From Psychrobacillus sp. BL-248-WT-3 (GTDB taxonomy: Bacteria; Bacillota; Bacilli; Bacillales_A; Planococcaceae), in contig NZ_JABAFC010000001.1 of assembly GCF_012843435.1 (NCBI RefSeq), positions 272,476 through 336,475 of the forward strand: a DNA stretch of 64,000 nt, given 5' to 3'. The position numbers and the translations under genes are program-made. The notes under the pieces are model-generated. The model had not been told where the DNA came from. It ran no database searches and saw nothing but the letters and a program-made list of their open reading frames with translations. Positions 43,009 to 52,781 of the stretch are shown in pieces (positions within the stretch are counted from its first letter, which is position 1; each line of letters opens with the position of its first letter).

Positions 43009-43473
43009 ATGCCAACTATTATATATGAGATTTTAATAGATGCTCCAATAGATCTTTGCTTTGATTTATCACGGGATGTAGCCATACACACCCAAACGAC
43101 TGGAAAAACAAAGGAAAAGGCTGTTGGTGGTAAAGTAAAAGGGTTATTAGAAAAAGGAGATAGTGTAACATGGGAAGCTACACACTTCGGTGTTCGGCAA
43201 AGGTTAACTGCAAAAATTATTGAGATGGACAAGCCTCATACTTTTAGAGACGTTATGGTAAGCGGAGCCTTCCATTCATTTACACACAACCATCAATTTA
43301 AAAGACAAGAAAATGGTACATTGGTAAGGGATGAGTTTGTGTATCGTTCTCCTTTGGGAATTCTGGGGAGGTTGGCAGATTTATTATTCCTCGAAAAATA
43401 CATGACAAATTTTATTAAACATCGTTCTCTGGAATTAAAAAGGATAGCGGAGAGCATAGAAAGTAAAAGCTAA
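43009..43473 (+). CDS. SRPBCC (START-like) domain protein
   Basis: 154 residues, one ligand-binding helix-grip fold: PTIIYEILIDAPIDLCFDLSRDVAIH at the start, GDSVTWEATHFGVRQRLTAKIIEMDKPHTFRDVMVSGAF in the middle and a long final helix. Related to polyketide cyclase/dehydrase-type and CoxG-like proteins; ligand unknown. Confidence 0.85.
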   Translation: MPTIIYEILIDAPIDLCFDLSRDVAIHTQTTGKTKEKAVGGKVKGLLEKGDSVTWEATHFGVRQRLTAKIIEMDKPHTFRDVMVSGAFHSFTHNHQFKRQENGTLVRDEFVYRSPLGILGRLADLLFLEKYMTNFIKHRSLELKRIAESIESKS

Positions 43474-43554
43474 AACGGAATTTTAAATTTGTTATTTAAT
43501 GTTCTATTTTAATAGTTTTGTAATATAATATCATTAGAAATGGAGAGGATATAA

Positions 43555-44010
43555 TTGGCAATTACTACTATGAGTTCAACTGCAAATTTAGTGGATAAGC
43601 TTCAAGTGGAGGTTGGAACACGCGGACATCAAGTTATCATCGACGAACCGGAACGTTTAGGTGGTACAGACAAAGGTATGAATCCTTTAGAATTATTGCT
43701 TTCATCGCTAGGTGCCTGTCAAACAATTGTTGCGCAAATGTCAGCAAAGAAATTTGGCATTCAGTACGATCATATATCTGTTGATTTAGAAGGCGATATT
43801 GATACGGATGGTTTCCTTGGACTTTCAGATATTCGTCCTGGTTTTTTAGAGGTAAGATATAAAGTTAATATTCAATCTAATGAATCGCCTGAGAAAATTG
43901 AAGAATTCATTACATATGTAGAGGATCATTGTCCCGCACTCGACTCTTTAATTAATGGTGTTAAGGTTGTTTCTCAAGGTATAGAGATTCAACAAACAAA
44001 CAAGATATAA
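43555..44010 (+). CDS. OsmC/Ohr-family protein
   Basis: 151 residues. MNPLELLLSSLGACQTIVAQMSAKK has the first peroxidatic-type Cys and VEDHCPALDSLINGVKV the second, the OsmC arrangement for thiol peroxidases that reduce organic hydroperoxides. TTG start after GGAGAGG. The family also includes thioredoxin-independent YhfA-type proteins, so the substrate is not certain. Confidence 0.88.
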   Translation: MAITTMSSTANLVDKLQVEVGTRGHQVIIDEPERLGGTDKGMNPLELLLSSLGACQTIVAQMSAKKFGIQYDHISVDLEGDIDTDGFLGLSDIRPGFLEVRYKVNIQSNESPEKIEEFITYVEDHCPALDSLINGVKVVSQGIEIQQTNKI

Positions 44011-44015
44011 TCAAA

Positions 44016-44061
44016 AAAGCTATGGAGATTTTACAGTCGTAAAATTTCCATAGCTTTTTTA
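44016..44061. terminator. Terminator between convergent osmC-like and OYE genes
   Basis: AAGCTATGGA and TCCATAGCTT, extended by ATTTTAC/GTAAAAT, form a long stem followed by Ts. Confidence 0.85.
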
Positions 44062-44096
44062 TATTTGTTTTCAATTTTGGTTCTGCTTTTAAGGCT

Positions 44097-45122
44097 TTAG
44101 AATCCTCTTTTATATGCCTTTGGAACATTTGCTTTTCCGTCTAATACTTCTTCCGTATGCAATGCCCAATAAGGGTCTTTTAACATACCTCGACCGATTG
44201 CTATCAATTCTATATCCTCTTCTGCCAAAGTCTTTTCAGCTAAAACTGGCTCTTCTAAAATTCCTACAGCAATGACCGGTAAATCTAAAGCTTGTTTATA
44301 AGCTCTTGCAAATGGAACTTGATAACCAGGGGTATTTGCCGGCTTCACTTTCCCTGGATTTGCTTCACCACCGCTGGAAACATGGAAAACGTCCACTCCT
44401 GCTTCTTTGTACTGTTTTGCTATTTCCAGTGAGTGTTCCAAGCCATAGCCACCATCGATATACTCAATTGCGGATATACGGAACAAGAGAGGCATATCTT
44501 CTGGTATCACGCTTTTCACTGCTCTTATAACTTCCACACCAAATTTAGCATAATCCTTTCCGTATTCATCAGTTCGGTTATTAATAGAAGGTGAGTGGAA
44601 CTGGTGTATTAAATAACCATGGGCTCCGTGTAATTCTATTGTATCGAACCCGGCCTCTACTGCACGGCGAGCTGCTTCTTTATATTTATTAACCATTTCG
44701 TTTATCTCATCAATTGTTAAGGGTCTTGGTTCCTTCCATGTGCCATCAGATTCAACAGGAATGTTGGAAGAACTAACTGGTTGTTTAGCATCTGTTGCTT
44801 TTCTTCCAGCATGAGCAATTTGTATACCTATTTTGGCATCATGTTTATGTACTTCCTCAACTATTCTTGCATAAGCAGGAATCTGTTCATCTGACCATAA
44901 GCCTAGATCATAATCGGTAATTCTTCCATCAGGCTCTACGTCTGTCATTTCTACAATGATTAAGCCGGTGCCGCCTACTGCGCGAGATACATAATGGACG
45001 AAGTGCCAGTCATTAGGAGTTCCATCCTTGGCCTCGACAGAGTATTGGCACATAGGAGCCATTACTATTCTATTTTTTAAGCTTAAGCCTTTTACGCTAT
45101 ATGGTGTAAATAATTTGGACAT
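44097..45122 (-). CDS. namA: NADPH dehydrogenase, old yellow enzyme of YqjM type
   Basis: 341 residues. IVMAPMCQYSVEAKDGTPNDWHFVHYVSRAVGGTGL (with the redox-sensing Cys), IQIAHAGRKA, FDTIELHGAHGYLIHQFHSPSINNRTDEYG and AIGRGMLKDPYWAL are the FMN TIM-barrel motifs of Bacillus YqjM/NamA. It reduces activated C=C bonds of electrophilic enones. AAAAGGAGTG precedes ATG. Confidence 0.92.
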   Translation of the reverse strand: MSKLFTPYSVKGLSLKNRIVMAPMCQYSVEAKDGTPNDWHFVHYVSRAVGGTGLIIVEMTDVEPDGRITDYDLGLWSDEQIPAYARIVEEVHKHDAKIGIQIAHAGRKATDAKQPVSSSNIPVESDGTWKEPRPLTIDEINEMVNKYKEAARRAVEAGFDTIELHGAHGYLIHQFHSPSINNRTDEYGKDYAKFGVEVIRAVKSVIPEDMPLLFRISAIEYIDGGYGLEHSLEIAKQYKEAGVDVFHVSSGGEANPGKVKPANTPGYQVPFARAYKQALDLPVIAVGILEEPVLAEKTLAEEDIELIAIGRGMLKDPYWALHTEEVLDGKANVPKAYKRGF

Positions 45123-45273
45123 TTCTTTGAATCACTCCTTTTTCATATTATCGCTTGTTTTGTCCGTTGATTCAAATAATGCGCGTTAAGAGAGTAATAG
45201 TTTTTATAAATAATTAATATATTTGTATAATTAATAAATTTATAGTTGTATTTATGCATTTTGAGTGTTACAT

Positions 45274-45312
45274 TATGTATATTAATACAAAATAATCGTA
45301 TATAAATACATT
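45274..45312. promoter_or_regulatory. ARG boxes upstream of argG
   Basis: TATGTATATTAATACAAA (45274-45291) fits the AhrC/ArgR consensus TNTGNATWWWWATNCANA at all fixed positions; ATCGTATATAAATACATT (45295-45312) is a weaker second copy. Together they predict arginine-dependent repression of argGH. Confidence 0.7.
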
Positions 45313-45325
45313 GGAGGAATATTTA

Positions 45326-46534
45326 ATGAACAAAAAAGTTGTTTTAGCATACTCAGGTGGATTAGATACTTCTGTAGCAATTACTTGGCTTAAGGATGAG
45401 GGCTATGATGTAGTAGCTGTTTGTTTAGATGTAGGAGAAGGCAAAGATTTAGAATTTGTGAAGAACAAAGCCCTAGAGGTTGGAGCTATTGAAAGCTATA
45501 TGATTGATGCAAGAGAAGAATTTGCAAATGAATATGCATTGATTTCTTTGCAAGCTCACACATGGTACGAAAATAAATATCCTTTAGTATCTGCGCTATC
45601 AAGACCGCTAATTTCTCAGAAACTAGTAGAAATTGCAGAGAAAACTGGTGCGACTGCTGTTGCACATGGTTGTACTGGTAAAGGAAATGACCAAGTTCGT
45701 TTCGAAGTTTCTATCAATGCTTTAAATCCGGAGTTAGAGGTAATTGCCCCTGTTCGTGAGTGGAGCTGGAGCCGTGAGGAAGAAATCGCTTATGCCAAAG
45801 AGAAAAACATTCCAATTCCAATTAACCTAGACAGTCCATTTTCTATAGACCAAAACCTTTGGGGACGTGCGAACGAATGTGGCATTCTAGAGGATCCATG
45901 GGCAGCACCACCAGAGGATGCATACGATTTAACAGTTTCTTTAGAAAATGCACCAGACGTTGCAGATATTATTGAAATTGAATTTTTACAAGGGGTTCCT
46001 GTAGCTATAGACGGAGTTAAATATCCATTACATGAACTTATTCTTAAGTTAAACGATATAGCTGGTAAGCATGGGGTTGGACGTATTGATCATGTAGAAA
46101 ATCGCCTAGTTGGTATAAAATCTCGTGAAGTCTATGAGATACCTGGGGCACACACACTGCTTCTGGCACATAAGGAGCTTGAAGACATTACGTTAGTGAA
46201 AGAGCTAGCTCACTTTAAGCCAGTAATGGAAAAGAAATTGACAGAACTTATTTATGAGGGTCTTTGGTTCTCTCCATTAAAGACTGCTCTTGTGGCATTT
46301 TTAAAGGAAACACAGCAATATGTAAATGGTACTGTACGTGTGAAATTATTTAAGGGTCATGCAATTGTGGAAGGGCGTAAATCTCCAAACTCTTTATATA
46401 ATGAAAAACTTGCAACGTACACTGCAGATGACGAATTTAACCATTCTTCTGCTGTTGGGTTCATTGAACTGTGGGGACTTCCAACAAAAGTACATGCAAT
46501 GGTAAACAAAGGAGAAAAGAAGGTGCAAGTATGA
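45326..46534 (+). CDS. argG: Argininosuccinate synthase
   Basis: 402 residues. [18 protein letters not shown] is the N-type ATP pyrophosphatase loop; [32 protein letters not shown] and [10 protein letters not shown] are ArgG-specific. It joins citrulline and aspartate in arginine synthesis. ATG 45326 is eight bases after GGAGG; the earlier frame start at 45311 overlaps that site. Confidence 0.97.
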   Translation: MNKKVVLAYSGGLDTSVAITWLKDEGYDVVAVCLDVGEGKDLEFVKNKALEVGAIESYMIDAREEFANEYALISLQAHTWYENKYPLVSALSRPLISQKLVEIAEKTGATAVAHGCTGKGNDQVRFEVSINALNPELEVIAPVREWSWSREEEIAYAKEKNIPIPINLDSPFSIDQNLWGRANECGILEDPWAAPPEDAYDLTVSLENAPDVADIIEIEFLQGVPVAIDGVKYPLHELILKLNDIAGKHGVGRIDHVENRLVGIKSREVYEIPGAHTLLLAHKELEDITLVKELAHFKPVMEKKLTELIYEGLWFSPLKTALVAFLKETQQYVNGTVRVKLFKGHAIVEGRKSPNSLYNEKLATYTADDEFNHSSAVGFIELWGLPTKVHAMVNKGEKKVQV

Positions 46535-47904
46535 GTAAGCTATGGGGTGGAAGATTTCAGAAATCTGCCGAACAATGGGTGGATGAATTCGGAGCTTCTA
46601 TTGAATTCGACCAAAAACTAGTAATGGAAGATATCGAGGGTAGTATGGCACACGTTAAAATGCTTTTCGATTGCAATATTTTACCCCATGAAGATGTAAG
46701 GGATATTCTTGGTGGCTTACTCCAGCTAAAGCAGCTTGCTACTGAACACAAGCTTGAATTCTCAGTTGCTAATGAGGATATTCACTTAAATTTAGAAAAA
46801 ATGCTCATTGATCTAATAGGTCCGGTTGGTGGAAAGCTCCATACAGGAAGAAGCCGTAATGACCAAATTGCAACAGATATGCATTTGTTTTTAAAGAACC
46901 GAGTAAACGAAATCATTGAATTGATAAGAGTTTTTCAAGAAACAATAGTTAACCAAGCTGAGAAGCATATAGAAACATTGGCGCCTGGTTATACACATTT
47001 ACAACGTGCACAACCCATTTCCTTTGCCCACCATTTAATGGCTTATTTTTGGATGCTAGAGAGAGACAAGGAACGCTTTTTAGATTCCATGAAACGTATC
47101 GATATTTCTCCTCTTGGGTCTGGGGCACTTGCAGGAACAACATTTCCAATAGATCGCAAGCTGTCAGCAGATTATCTAGGGTTTACTAGCGTATATTCAA
47201 ATAGCATGGATGCTGTAAGTGATCGCGACTTTATCGTTGAATTTTTAAGCAACTCATCCTTACTTATGACGCACCTTTCTCGTTTTGCGGAGGAAATAAT
47301 TTTATGGTCTAGCTCAGAGTTTAACTTTATTGAATTGGATGATTCCTTTTCAACAGGCTCAAGCATCATGCCACAAAAGAAAAATCCTGACATGGCAGAG
47401 TTAATACGGGGTAAGACGGGTCGTGTCTATGGGAATTTAATGGGTCTTTTAACAACATTAAAAGGACTGCCTCTAGCGTATAATAAGGATATGCAAGAGG
47501 ATAAGGAAGGGATGTTTGACACAGTAGAAACAATTGTTGGGTCCCTTAAAATCTTTGAGGGAATGGTTCGAACAATGTCCGTGCACACAGAGCGTTTGCA
47601 TGAAACAGTACACAAAGACTTCTCTAATGCAACGGAGCTTGCAGACTACTTAGCTGCAAAGGGACTTCCTTTCCGTGAAGCTCATGAAGTAACAGGTAAA
47701 CTAGTTTTCCTTTGTATACAACGAGGATATTTCCTTCTGGATCTTCCATTAAGTGATTTACAAGAAGCTAGTAGCTTAATAGAAGCAGACATTTATGATG
47801 TCTTGTCCCCATTAGCTGCAGTTAGAAGAAGAAATTCATTAGGCGGTACAGGTTTCGATCAAGTTAAAATACAAATAGAAGAAGCTAAAAGTAAATTAAG
47901 CTAA
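46531..47904 (+). CDS. argH: Argininosuccinate lyase
   Basis: 457 residues. [13 protein letters not shown] at the start, [38 protein letters not shown] and the fumarase-superfamily signature [23 protein letters not shown] (catalytic Ser loop). It splits argininosuccinate into arginine and fumarate. Its ATG overlaps the argG stop (ATGA), so the two are translationally coupled. Confidence 0.97.
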   Translation: MSKLWGGRFQKSAEQWVDEFGASIEFDQKLVMEDIEGSMAHVKMLFDCNILPHEDVRDILGGLLQLKQLATEHKLEFSVANEDIHLNLEKMLIDLIGPVGGKLHTGRSRNDQIATDMHLFLKNRVNEIIELIRVFQETIVNQAEKHIETLAPGYTHLQRAQPISFAHHLMAYFWMLERDKERFLDSMKRIDISPLGSGALAGTTFPIDRKLSADYLGFTSVYSNSMDAVSDRDFIVEFLSNSSLLMTHLSRFAEEIILWSSSEFNFIELDDSFSTGSSIMPQKKNPDMAELIRGKTGRVYGNLMGLLTTLKGLPLAYNKDMQEDKEGMFDTVETIVGSLKIFEGMVRTMSVHTERLHETVHKDFSNATELADYLAAKGLPFREAHEVTGKLVFLCIQRGYFLLDLPLSDLQEASSLIEADIYDVLSPLAAVRRRNSLGGTGFDQVKIQIEEAKSKLS

Positions 47905-47909
47905 CTTAT

Positions 47910-47954
47910 AGCCCGTGTTAAAGGAATAAACCCTTTAACACGGGTTTGCTTTTT
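47910..47954 (+). terminator. Terminator of argGH
   Basis: CCCGTGTTAAAGG and CCTTTAACACGGG are 13-bp perfect arms followed by TTTGCTTTTT. Confidence 0.9.
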
Positions 47955-48009
47955 ACCAATTAAGAAGGTAGTTTATTGATTGGTTGATTGATTGTTAAGG
48001 GCTATGACA

Positions 48010-48462
48010 TTAACTCAAGTTAAGTGAAGAGAGATATGATTCTATATTATTTAGTTTAGATAAATATAAATATACACTCAAAGGTATAATTATGATTAAT
48101 AAAACTATGGTTATATAAAATAACATATTCTTTTTATTTTTGCTTATATATGAAACGATATCAAATATAAATCCTAGAATGACCATACAGCTTACAATCC
48201 AAAGTATTTTCAAACTGGTAATTTCACTTTTTAGTAAGATAGCCCTTAGCTCGTTATCATGAGTGATTGTAATTTCTATGTTTTCTTTTTTTAGAAAACT
48301 GGTTTTTTCAATAGAAAATGATTCAGTCGTCTCATTTTCAATGGAGTATCCACCAGGATAAACATTGAAAATAGATAGTATTAACAAAAAGGCCAAGAAT
48401 CCAAAAATAAGAATACTGAGGTTACGTAATTGTTTAGTATCTTGAGTATCTTTAAGATTCAA
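48010..48462 (-). CDS. Three-helix membrane protein, unrecognised
   Basis: 150 residues, TTG start after GGGAGTGA. Helices at about 14-33, 83-103 and 111-131 (LFYITIVLLIIIIPLSVYLYL), with an external Glu/Thr-rich loop between the first two. It is 35 bp downstream of a small disrupted membrane gene on the same strand. No family recognised. Confidence 0.65.
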   Translation of the reverse strand: MNLKDTQDTKQLRNLSILIFGFLAFLLILSIFNVYPGGYSIENETTESFSIEKTSFLKKENIEITITHDNELRAILLKSEITSLKILWIVSCMVILGFIFDIVSYISKNKKNMLFYITIVLLIIIIPLSVYLYLSKLNNIESYLSSLNLS

Positions 48463-48497
48463 TTAATCACTCCCTGAGTTGTTTAATAATACTCTAT

Positions 48498-48782
48498 TTA
48501 GGGGTTTTTAAAACCATAGAGTCCAGCAAATATTATCATTGAATAATTTATCAAACTAAATACTATGATAAAAACTAAATAATTTCTAAATGTATTCCTT
48601 TTACCCAATGCTACAAGTAATAGGGCTACAAGCACCAAAAGTATTGGCATAAAAAATCCTAAGTTTCCATCAATTCCTTAAGTAAAATAGTCTGAAGAGT
48701 TAAGAAATATTATCAAAGCAAAGGGTATAGTAGATGCTAAATAGAAAAACAAGGAAAAATATAGAAGATTATTTTTTTGCAA
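48498..48782 (-). pseudogene. Small membrane protein gene with an in-frame stop
   Basis: GGAGGTGG precedes a TTG start at 48782. The frame reads MQKNNLLYFSLFFYLASTIP through one helix, meets TAA at 48678-48680 (codon 35), and then continues in the same frame for 59 more codons with two further helices (FFMPILLVLVALLLVALG; YLVFIIVFSLINYSMIIF) to a second TAA. An intact version would be 94 residues with three membrane helices. No in-frame restart codon follows the stop closely. Confidence 0.65.
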
Positions 48783-49037
48783 GAAGCCACCTCCATTAAC
48801 TTGTAAATATTTACTTTTAGTTAAATATTAACATATAAAACAAAATTTCACTCATATTCGTATGTTACTCTCTCATTCTTTTATATCTACATATAAATAT
48901 TTTGGATAGGTCTTATAGCTTTAACTCCAATCTTCTTGTACTCTTCAGCAAGTAATTAGCATCTTTAAGAGCAAAGGTTCCCTTAACGGAAAGAAGATGA
49001 TATGATAATCGAAGAATTTTTTTCAAAGGAGATTATC

Positions 49038-50468
49038 ATGGAAAGTTTAAAACAACAATGGTTTGGAAATATACGGGGCGATATTTTATCCGGAATAGTA
49101 GTTGCTCTTGCCCTTATTCCTGAAGCCATTGCTTTTTCAATCATAGCTGGAGTTGATCCGATGGTTGGACTATATGCTTCTTTTTGTATAGCAGTCATTA
49201 TTGCCTTTGTAGGCGGACGACCAGGTATGATATCTGCAGCGACTGGGGCAATGGCTCTAGTTATGGTGCCTCTTGTTAAAGAATACGGATTAGATTACTT
49301 ATTAGCAGCAACCATCTTGACAGGGATTATTCAACTACTATTTGGTGTCTTTAAGATTGCTAAGCTGATGAAGTATATTCCTAATGCAGTGATGATTGGA
49401 TTCGTCAATTCGTTAGCGATACTGATATTCATGGCTCAAGTCCCACATTTCATTGGGATCTCAACGATGACGTATATTTTTGTAGGAATTACACTTATTC
49501 TTGTTTATACATTACCACGTTTCATCAAAGTAATACCGGCACCGTTAATAGCGATCGTCACATTAACTATCGTTGCTATTTACAGTGGATTTGAATTAAA
49601 AACGATAGGTGATTTAGGAAATATTTCACAAACCTTACCATCCTTTTTGCTTCCAAATGTTCCTCTAAATTTAGAAACGCTACAGATAATTTTCCCATTT
49701 TCTATAGCACTTGCAATAGTGGGATTAGTAGAGTCGTTACTTACATCTCAAATTTTAGATGATATGACTGCAACCGAAAGTGATAAAAATAAAGAGGCTA
49801 GAGGTCAAGGTATTGCTAACTTCGTAACAGGATTCTTTGGTGGTATGGCAGGATGTGCAATGATTGGACAATCAGTGATTAACGTTAAATCAGGAGGAAG
49901 AGGTCGACTTTCTACTCTAGTAGCAGGTTTGTTCCTTATATTCCTAATCATTGTTTTAGGTGACTTGGTCGTTAAAATTCCAATGCCAGTATTAGTTGGA
50001 ATCATGATTATGGTATGTATCGGTACTTTTGACTGGAACTCATTTAAGTATTTAGTAAAAGCACCAAGAACAGATGCACTGGTCATGCTGACTACTGTAA
50101 TAATTGTAGTGTATACACACGACCTGTCAAAGGGAGTTATCGCAGGAGTTATATTAAGCGCGGTTTTCTTTGTTGTAAAAATTTCTACCCTAAAAGTTAT
50201 AGAACAGGATCAGCGATACATTATAGAAGGGCAGCTATTTTTTGCCTCTACTGATAGCTTTGTAGATTACTTTAAAAAGTCCACTACACTATCGAATACT
50301 ATACAAATTGATTTTACTAATAGTAGGATCTGGGATGATTCCGGGGTAGGAGCATTATTTAAAGTGAAGGATTTACTAAGTGAGCGAGGACTTCAAGTAG
50401 AATTAATCGGCTTAGATTCATATAGTAAAAAAATGATTGCTCAAATAGATGCTCTATCCACTCATTAA
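49038..50468 (+). CDS. SulP-family anion transporter with STAS domain
   Basis: 476 residues. [40 protein letters not shown] is the SulP signature; ten or more helices follow; the C-terminal STAS domain (about 390-476) contains [19 protein letters not shown]. Family members move sulfate, bicarbonate or other anions with Na+ or H+. ATG 49038 follows AAAGGAG; a start 36 bp earlier is less likely. Coupled to a UspA gene, a pairing seen for bicarbonate transporters. Confidence 0.88.
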   Translation: MESLKQQWFGNIRGDILSGIVVALALIPEAIAFSIIAGVDPMVGLYASFCIAVIIAFVGGRPGMISAATGAMALVMVPLVKEYGLDYLLAATILTGIIQLLFGVFKIAKLMKYIPNAVMIGFVNSLAILIFMAQVPHFIGISTMTYIFVGITLILVYTLPRFIKVIPAPLIAIVTLTIVAIYSGFELKTIGDLGNISQTLPSFLLPNVPLNLETLQIIFPFSIALAIVGLVESLLTSQILDDMTATESDKNKEARGQGIANFVTGFFGGMAGCAMIGQSVINVKSGGRGRLSTLVAGLFLIFLIIVLGDLVVKIPMPVLVGIMIMVCIGTFDWNSFKYLVKAPRTDALVMLTTVIIVVYTHDLSKGVIAGVILSAVFFVVKISTLKVIEQDQRYIIEGQLFFASTDSFVDYFKKSTTLSNTIQIDFTNSRIWDDSGVGALFKVKDLLSERGLQVELIGLDSYSKKMIAQIDALSTH

Positions 50469-50484
50469 AGGGGGAATCCGCACC

Positions 50485-50904
50485 ATGTATAACCATATTG
50501 TTTTAGCAGCAGATGGCTCTGAAAATGCTGTTCGAGCAGCGAAGGAGACAATCAAAATTGCTTCTTTAAATAAGCAATGTTTGGTGGAAATAGTTTATGT
50601 AGCAGATTTTGAAAAAGCAAGAACAGAGGTACTGCATGCAGGCTCTACAGAGGTTTTAAAATTAGAACGTCGAAAGAAAATACAAAATGTTGAGCTACTA
50701 TTAAAGGAATCGGAAATTAGCTATAAAGTCAATATACTGCATGGTATCCCTGGTCCTGAGATTGTGAAATTTGCTAATGACAACCATGTGGACCTTTTAG
50801 TTATAGGCAGCAGGGGTTTAAATTCCCTACAAGAAATGGTTTTAGGAAGCGTCAGTCATAAGGTAATAAAACGAGTTCAATGCCCAGCTTTAGTAGTTAA
50901 GTAA
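50485..50904 (+). CDS. Universal stress protein, UspA family
   Basis: 139 residues. YNHIVLAADGSENAVRAAKETI opens the fold and LLVIGSRGLNSLQEMVLGSVSHKVIKRVQCPALVVK carries the ATP-binding G-x2-G-x9-G(S) motif. AAAGGGGGA lies before the ATG at 50485. It follows the SulP gene by 16 bp, so it may tune that transporter. Confidence 0.92.
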   Translation: MYNHIVLAADGSENAVRAAKETIKIASLNKQCLVEIVYVADFEKARTEVLHAGSTEVLKLERRKKIQNVELLLKESEISYKVNILHGIPGPEIVKFANDNHVDLLVIGSRGLNSLQEMVLGSVSHKVIKRVQCPALVVK

Positions 50905-50913
50905 ATTCATGTT

Positions 50914-50944
50914 AAAGTCCTGTTTATAACAGGGCTTTTATTTT
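50914..50944 (+). terminator. Terminator after sulP-uspA
   Basis: AAAGTCCTGTT and ACAGGGCTTT pair as a stem with a short loop, followed by Ts. Confidence 0.75.
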
Positions 50945-50988
50945 TGGTGGAATTTTCATATAATTTAATAAAATAGAGGAGGTTACTG

Positions 50989-51528
50989 ATGGGCACTCAA
51001 GAAAGAATATATATTCGTCTTCTTCAAATGAAAGATACAGAAGCGGCACTGGACTTAGAAATAAGAAACAAGGAATTTTTCAAGCACTATTCAGTTTTAA
51101 GAGAGCCAGATTTTTACACATATGAAAAAATAAAGGAACGCATTGAAAATGGGATAACAGGTGCAACAAATGATACATTGTATGCGTTCGGCATCTTTTT
51201 ATCCAAAACAGATGAATTAATTGGCAATGTTGCCCTATCACATATCTCTCGAGGTCCAGCTCAAAGTTGTATGATTGGTTACACCTTAGACGACCAGCAA
51301 AATGGGAAGGGCTACATGACGGAAGCAGTTAAGATGGCTGTTGCTTATGGCTTTGAAACATTAAAATTACATAGAATTGAGGCTGGAGTTATGCCTCACA
51401 ATACACCTTCAATAAAAGTGTTGGAAAAAGCAGGCTTTCATAAAGAAGGGATTGCTAAAGAAAATGTACAAATAAACGGTAAATGGCAGGACCATCTCAT
51501 TCTAGCGATTATAAATCAAGAGGATTAA
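50989..51528 (+). CDS. RimJ/RimL-type GNAT acetyltransferase
   Basis: 179 residues. YIRLLQMKDTEAALDLEIRNKEFF at the start, CMIGYTLDDQQNGKGYMTEAVKMAVAYGFETLKLHRIEAGVMPHNTPSIKVLEKAGFHKEG contains the acetyl-CoA loop (QNGKGYM) and the RimJ-type HNTPSIKVLEKAGF. GAGGAGGTTACTG precedes ATG. Probably acetylates a protein N-terminus or small molecule. Confidence 0.9.
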   Translation: MGTQERIYIRLLQMKDTEAALDLEIRNKEFFKHYSVLREPDFYTYEKIKERIENGITGATNDTLYAFGIFLSKTDELIGNVALSHISRGPAQSCMIGYTLDDQQNGKGYMTEAVKMAVAYGFETLKLHRIEAGVMPHNTPSIKVLEKAGFHKEGIAKENVQINGKWQDHLILAIINQED

Positions 51529-51569
51529 GAGGGTATTATGTAATTAGCGTTTTATAGGAGACAACGAAA

Positions 51570-52643
51570 ATGATAGATATAAAAAAAATTAGTTTAGAGC
51601 CTGGCAAAAGAGTAATAGTGATCTCGGATATCCATGCAAACTTACAGCTATTTAAAAAGTTATTAGACAGAGTGAATTACCAGCTGGATGATTATCTATT
51701 TATTAATGGGGACTTATGCGAAAAAGGAGATAACAGCTTAGAGGTTGTGGAATTTGTCCGCTCGCTTCAAAAGAGCTCAAGCAACGTTTTTATTGTCAAA
51801 GGTAATTGTGACGTTGTTCATCGGTACGTTTTTCAAGAAAGTGAAGGAATAATTCCTTACATGAAAAGTCGAAAATCTATTTTAAATGAGATGCTTGCAC
51901 AGAATAACAAGCGTGTTGAGGAATTTAATAGCGTAAAACACTTGTCAACGTATTATAAAGCACATTTTCAAGACATAATTGATTGGCTAGAAGCTCTAAA
52001 GGTCGCTTATGAAACCGATGATTTTATCATCATTCATGCAGGAATTGATCCTAAAACAGATTGGAAGCAAACAGACGAAAAAACTGCTTTATATACCTCC
52101 TCTTTTCTAGATAAATCACATCAGGCAGGTAAGCCAGTAATTGTTGGTCATTGGCCAGTGATTAACTACGGAGCAACCGCTGTAAGCTCCCATAACCCTT
52201 TGGTAGATTTAGAGAAGAATATAATAGCCATTGATGGTGGGAACCAACTAAAACAAGACGGTCAGTTGAATGCTTTAATCATTCAGGACGGAACATATTC
52301 CTATACATTTGTGGACAGTCTTAATCATTACATAATAATAGAACATGATCATAAGGCTGGCTTAAACAGAACTGGTACAGTCACTTATCCTAATTATGAA
52401 TTAAAAATAATGAAAAGGGGGGCATTTTTTACACGATGTAAAAATGTCATCCTAGGAACAGAACAATGGATTAAAAATGAATATATTATAGAAAAAAATG
52501 ATTCCATCCTATGTAAAACAGATGTAAGCACTACCTTCCTTTCGGTAAAGCGAGGAGAAAAGGTTTGGGTAGTTGATGACACATGTGAAGGATATCTCCT
52601 TGTTAAAAATGAAAATGGGGAAATAGGATGGATTGAACGTTGA
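51570..52643 (+). CDS. Metallophosphoesterase with C-terminal SH3-like tail
   Basis: 357 residues. ISDIHANLQLFKKLL, NGDLCEKGDNSLEV and VKGNCDVVH are the metal-binding motifs (DxH, GDxxDxG-like with CEKG replacing the usual DRG, GNxD/E); IIHAGIDP and VGHWPV complete the site. The last 80 residues (about 285-357) form an SH3-like domain. Ser/Thr-phosphatase-like; the changed second motif is unusual. Substrate unknown. Confidence 0.8.
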   Translation: MIDIKKISLEPGKRVIVISDIHANLQLFKKLLDRVNYQLDDYLFINGDLCEKGDNSLEVVEFVRSLQKSSSNVFIVKGNCDVVHRYVFQESEGIIPYMKSRKSILNEMLAQNNKRVEEFNSVKHLSTYYKAHFQDIIDWLEALKVAYETDDFIIIHAGIDPKTDWKQTDEKTALYTSSFLDKSHQAGKPVIVGHWPVINYGATAVSSHNPLVDLEKNIIAIDGGNQLKQDGQLNALIIQDGTYSYTFVDSLNHYIIIEHDHKAGLNRTGTVTYPNYELKIMKRGAFFTRCKNVILGTEQWIKNEYIIEKNDSILCKTDVSTTFLSVKRGEKVWVVDDTCEGYLLVKNENGEIGWIER

Positions 52644-52660
52644 ATATTTTAATGTTTTTC

Positions 52661-52692
52661 AAAGGTATGGTGAAAATTCCGTACCTTTTTAT
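52661..52692 (+). terminator. Rho-independent terminator
   Basis: AAAGGTATGG and CCGTACCTTT pair with one G-T wobble and are followed by Ts. Confidence 0.75.
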
Positions 52693-52699
52693 TTTTGTA

Positions 52700-52754
52700 T
52701 TGACAATTATCTAGCGCTACTATAAATTTTAATTAACGTTGAATAGTCAATGTT
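52700..52754 (+). promoter_or_regulatory. Promoter and PadR-type operator of the ABC exporter operon
   Basis: TTGACA (52700-52705) with TATAAATT following at a spacing of 15-17. Just downstream, AACGTTGAATAGTCAATGTT (52735-52754) is an 8-4-8 palindrome with one mismatch. Its half TCAATGTTG recurs before the padR gene of the same locus, so it is the probable binding site of that regulator. Confidence 0.6.
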
Positions 52755-52781
52755 GAGTATAAAGGGAGAAGGAGTGATGTA

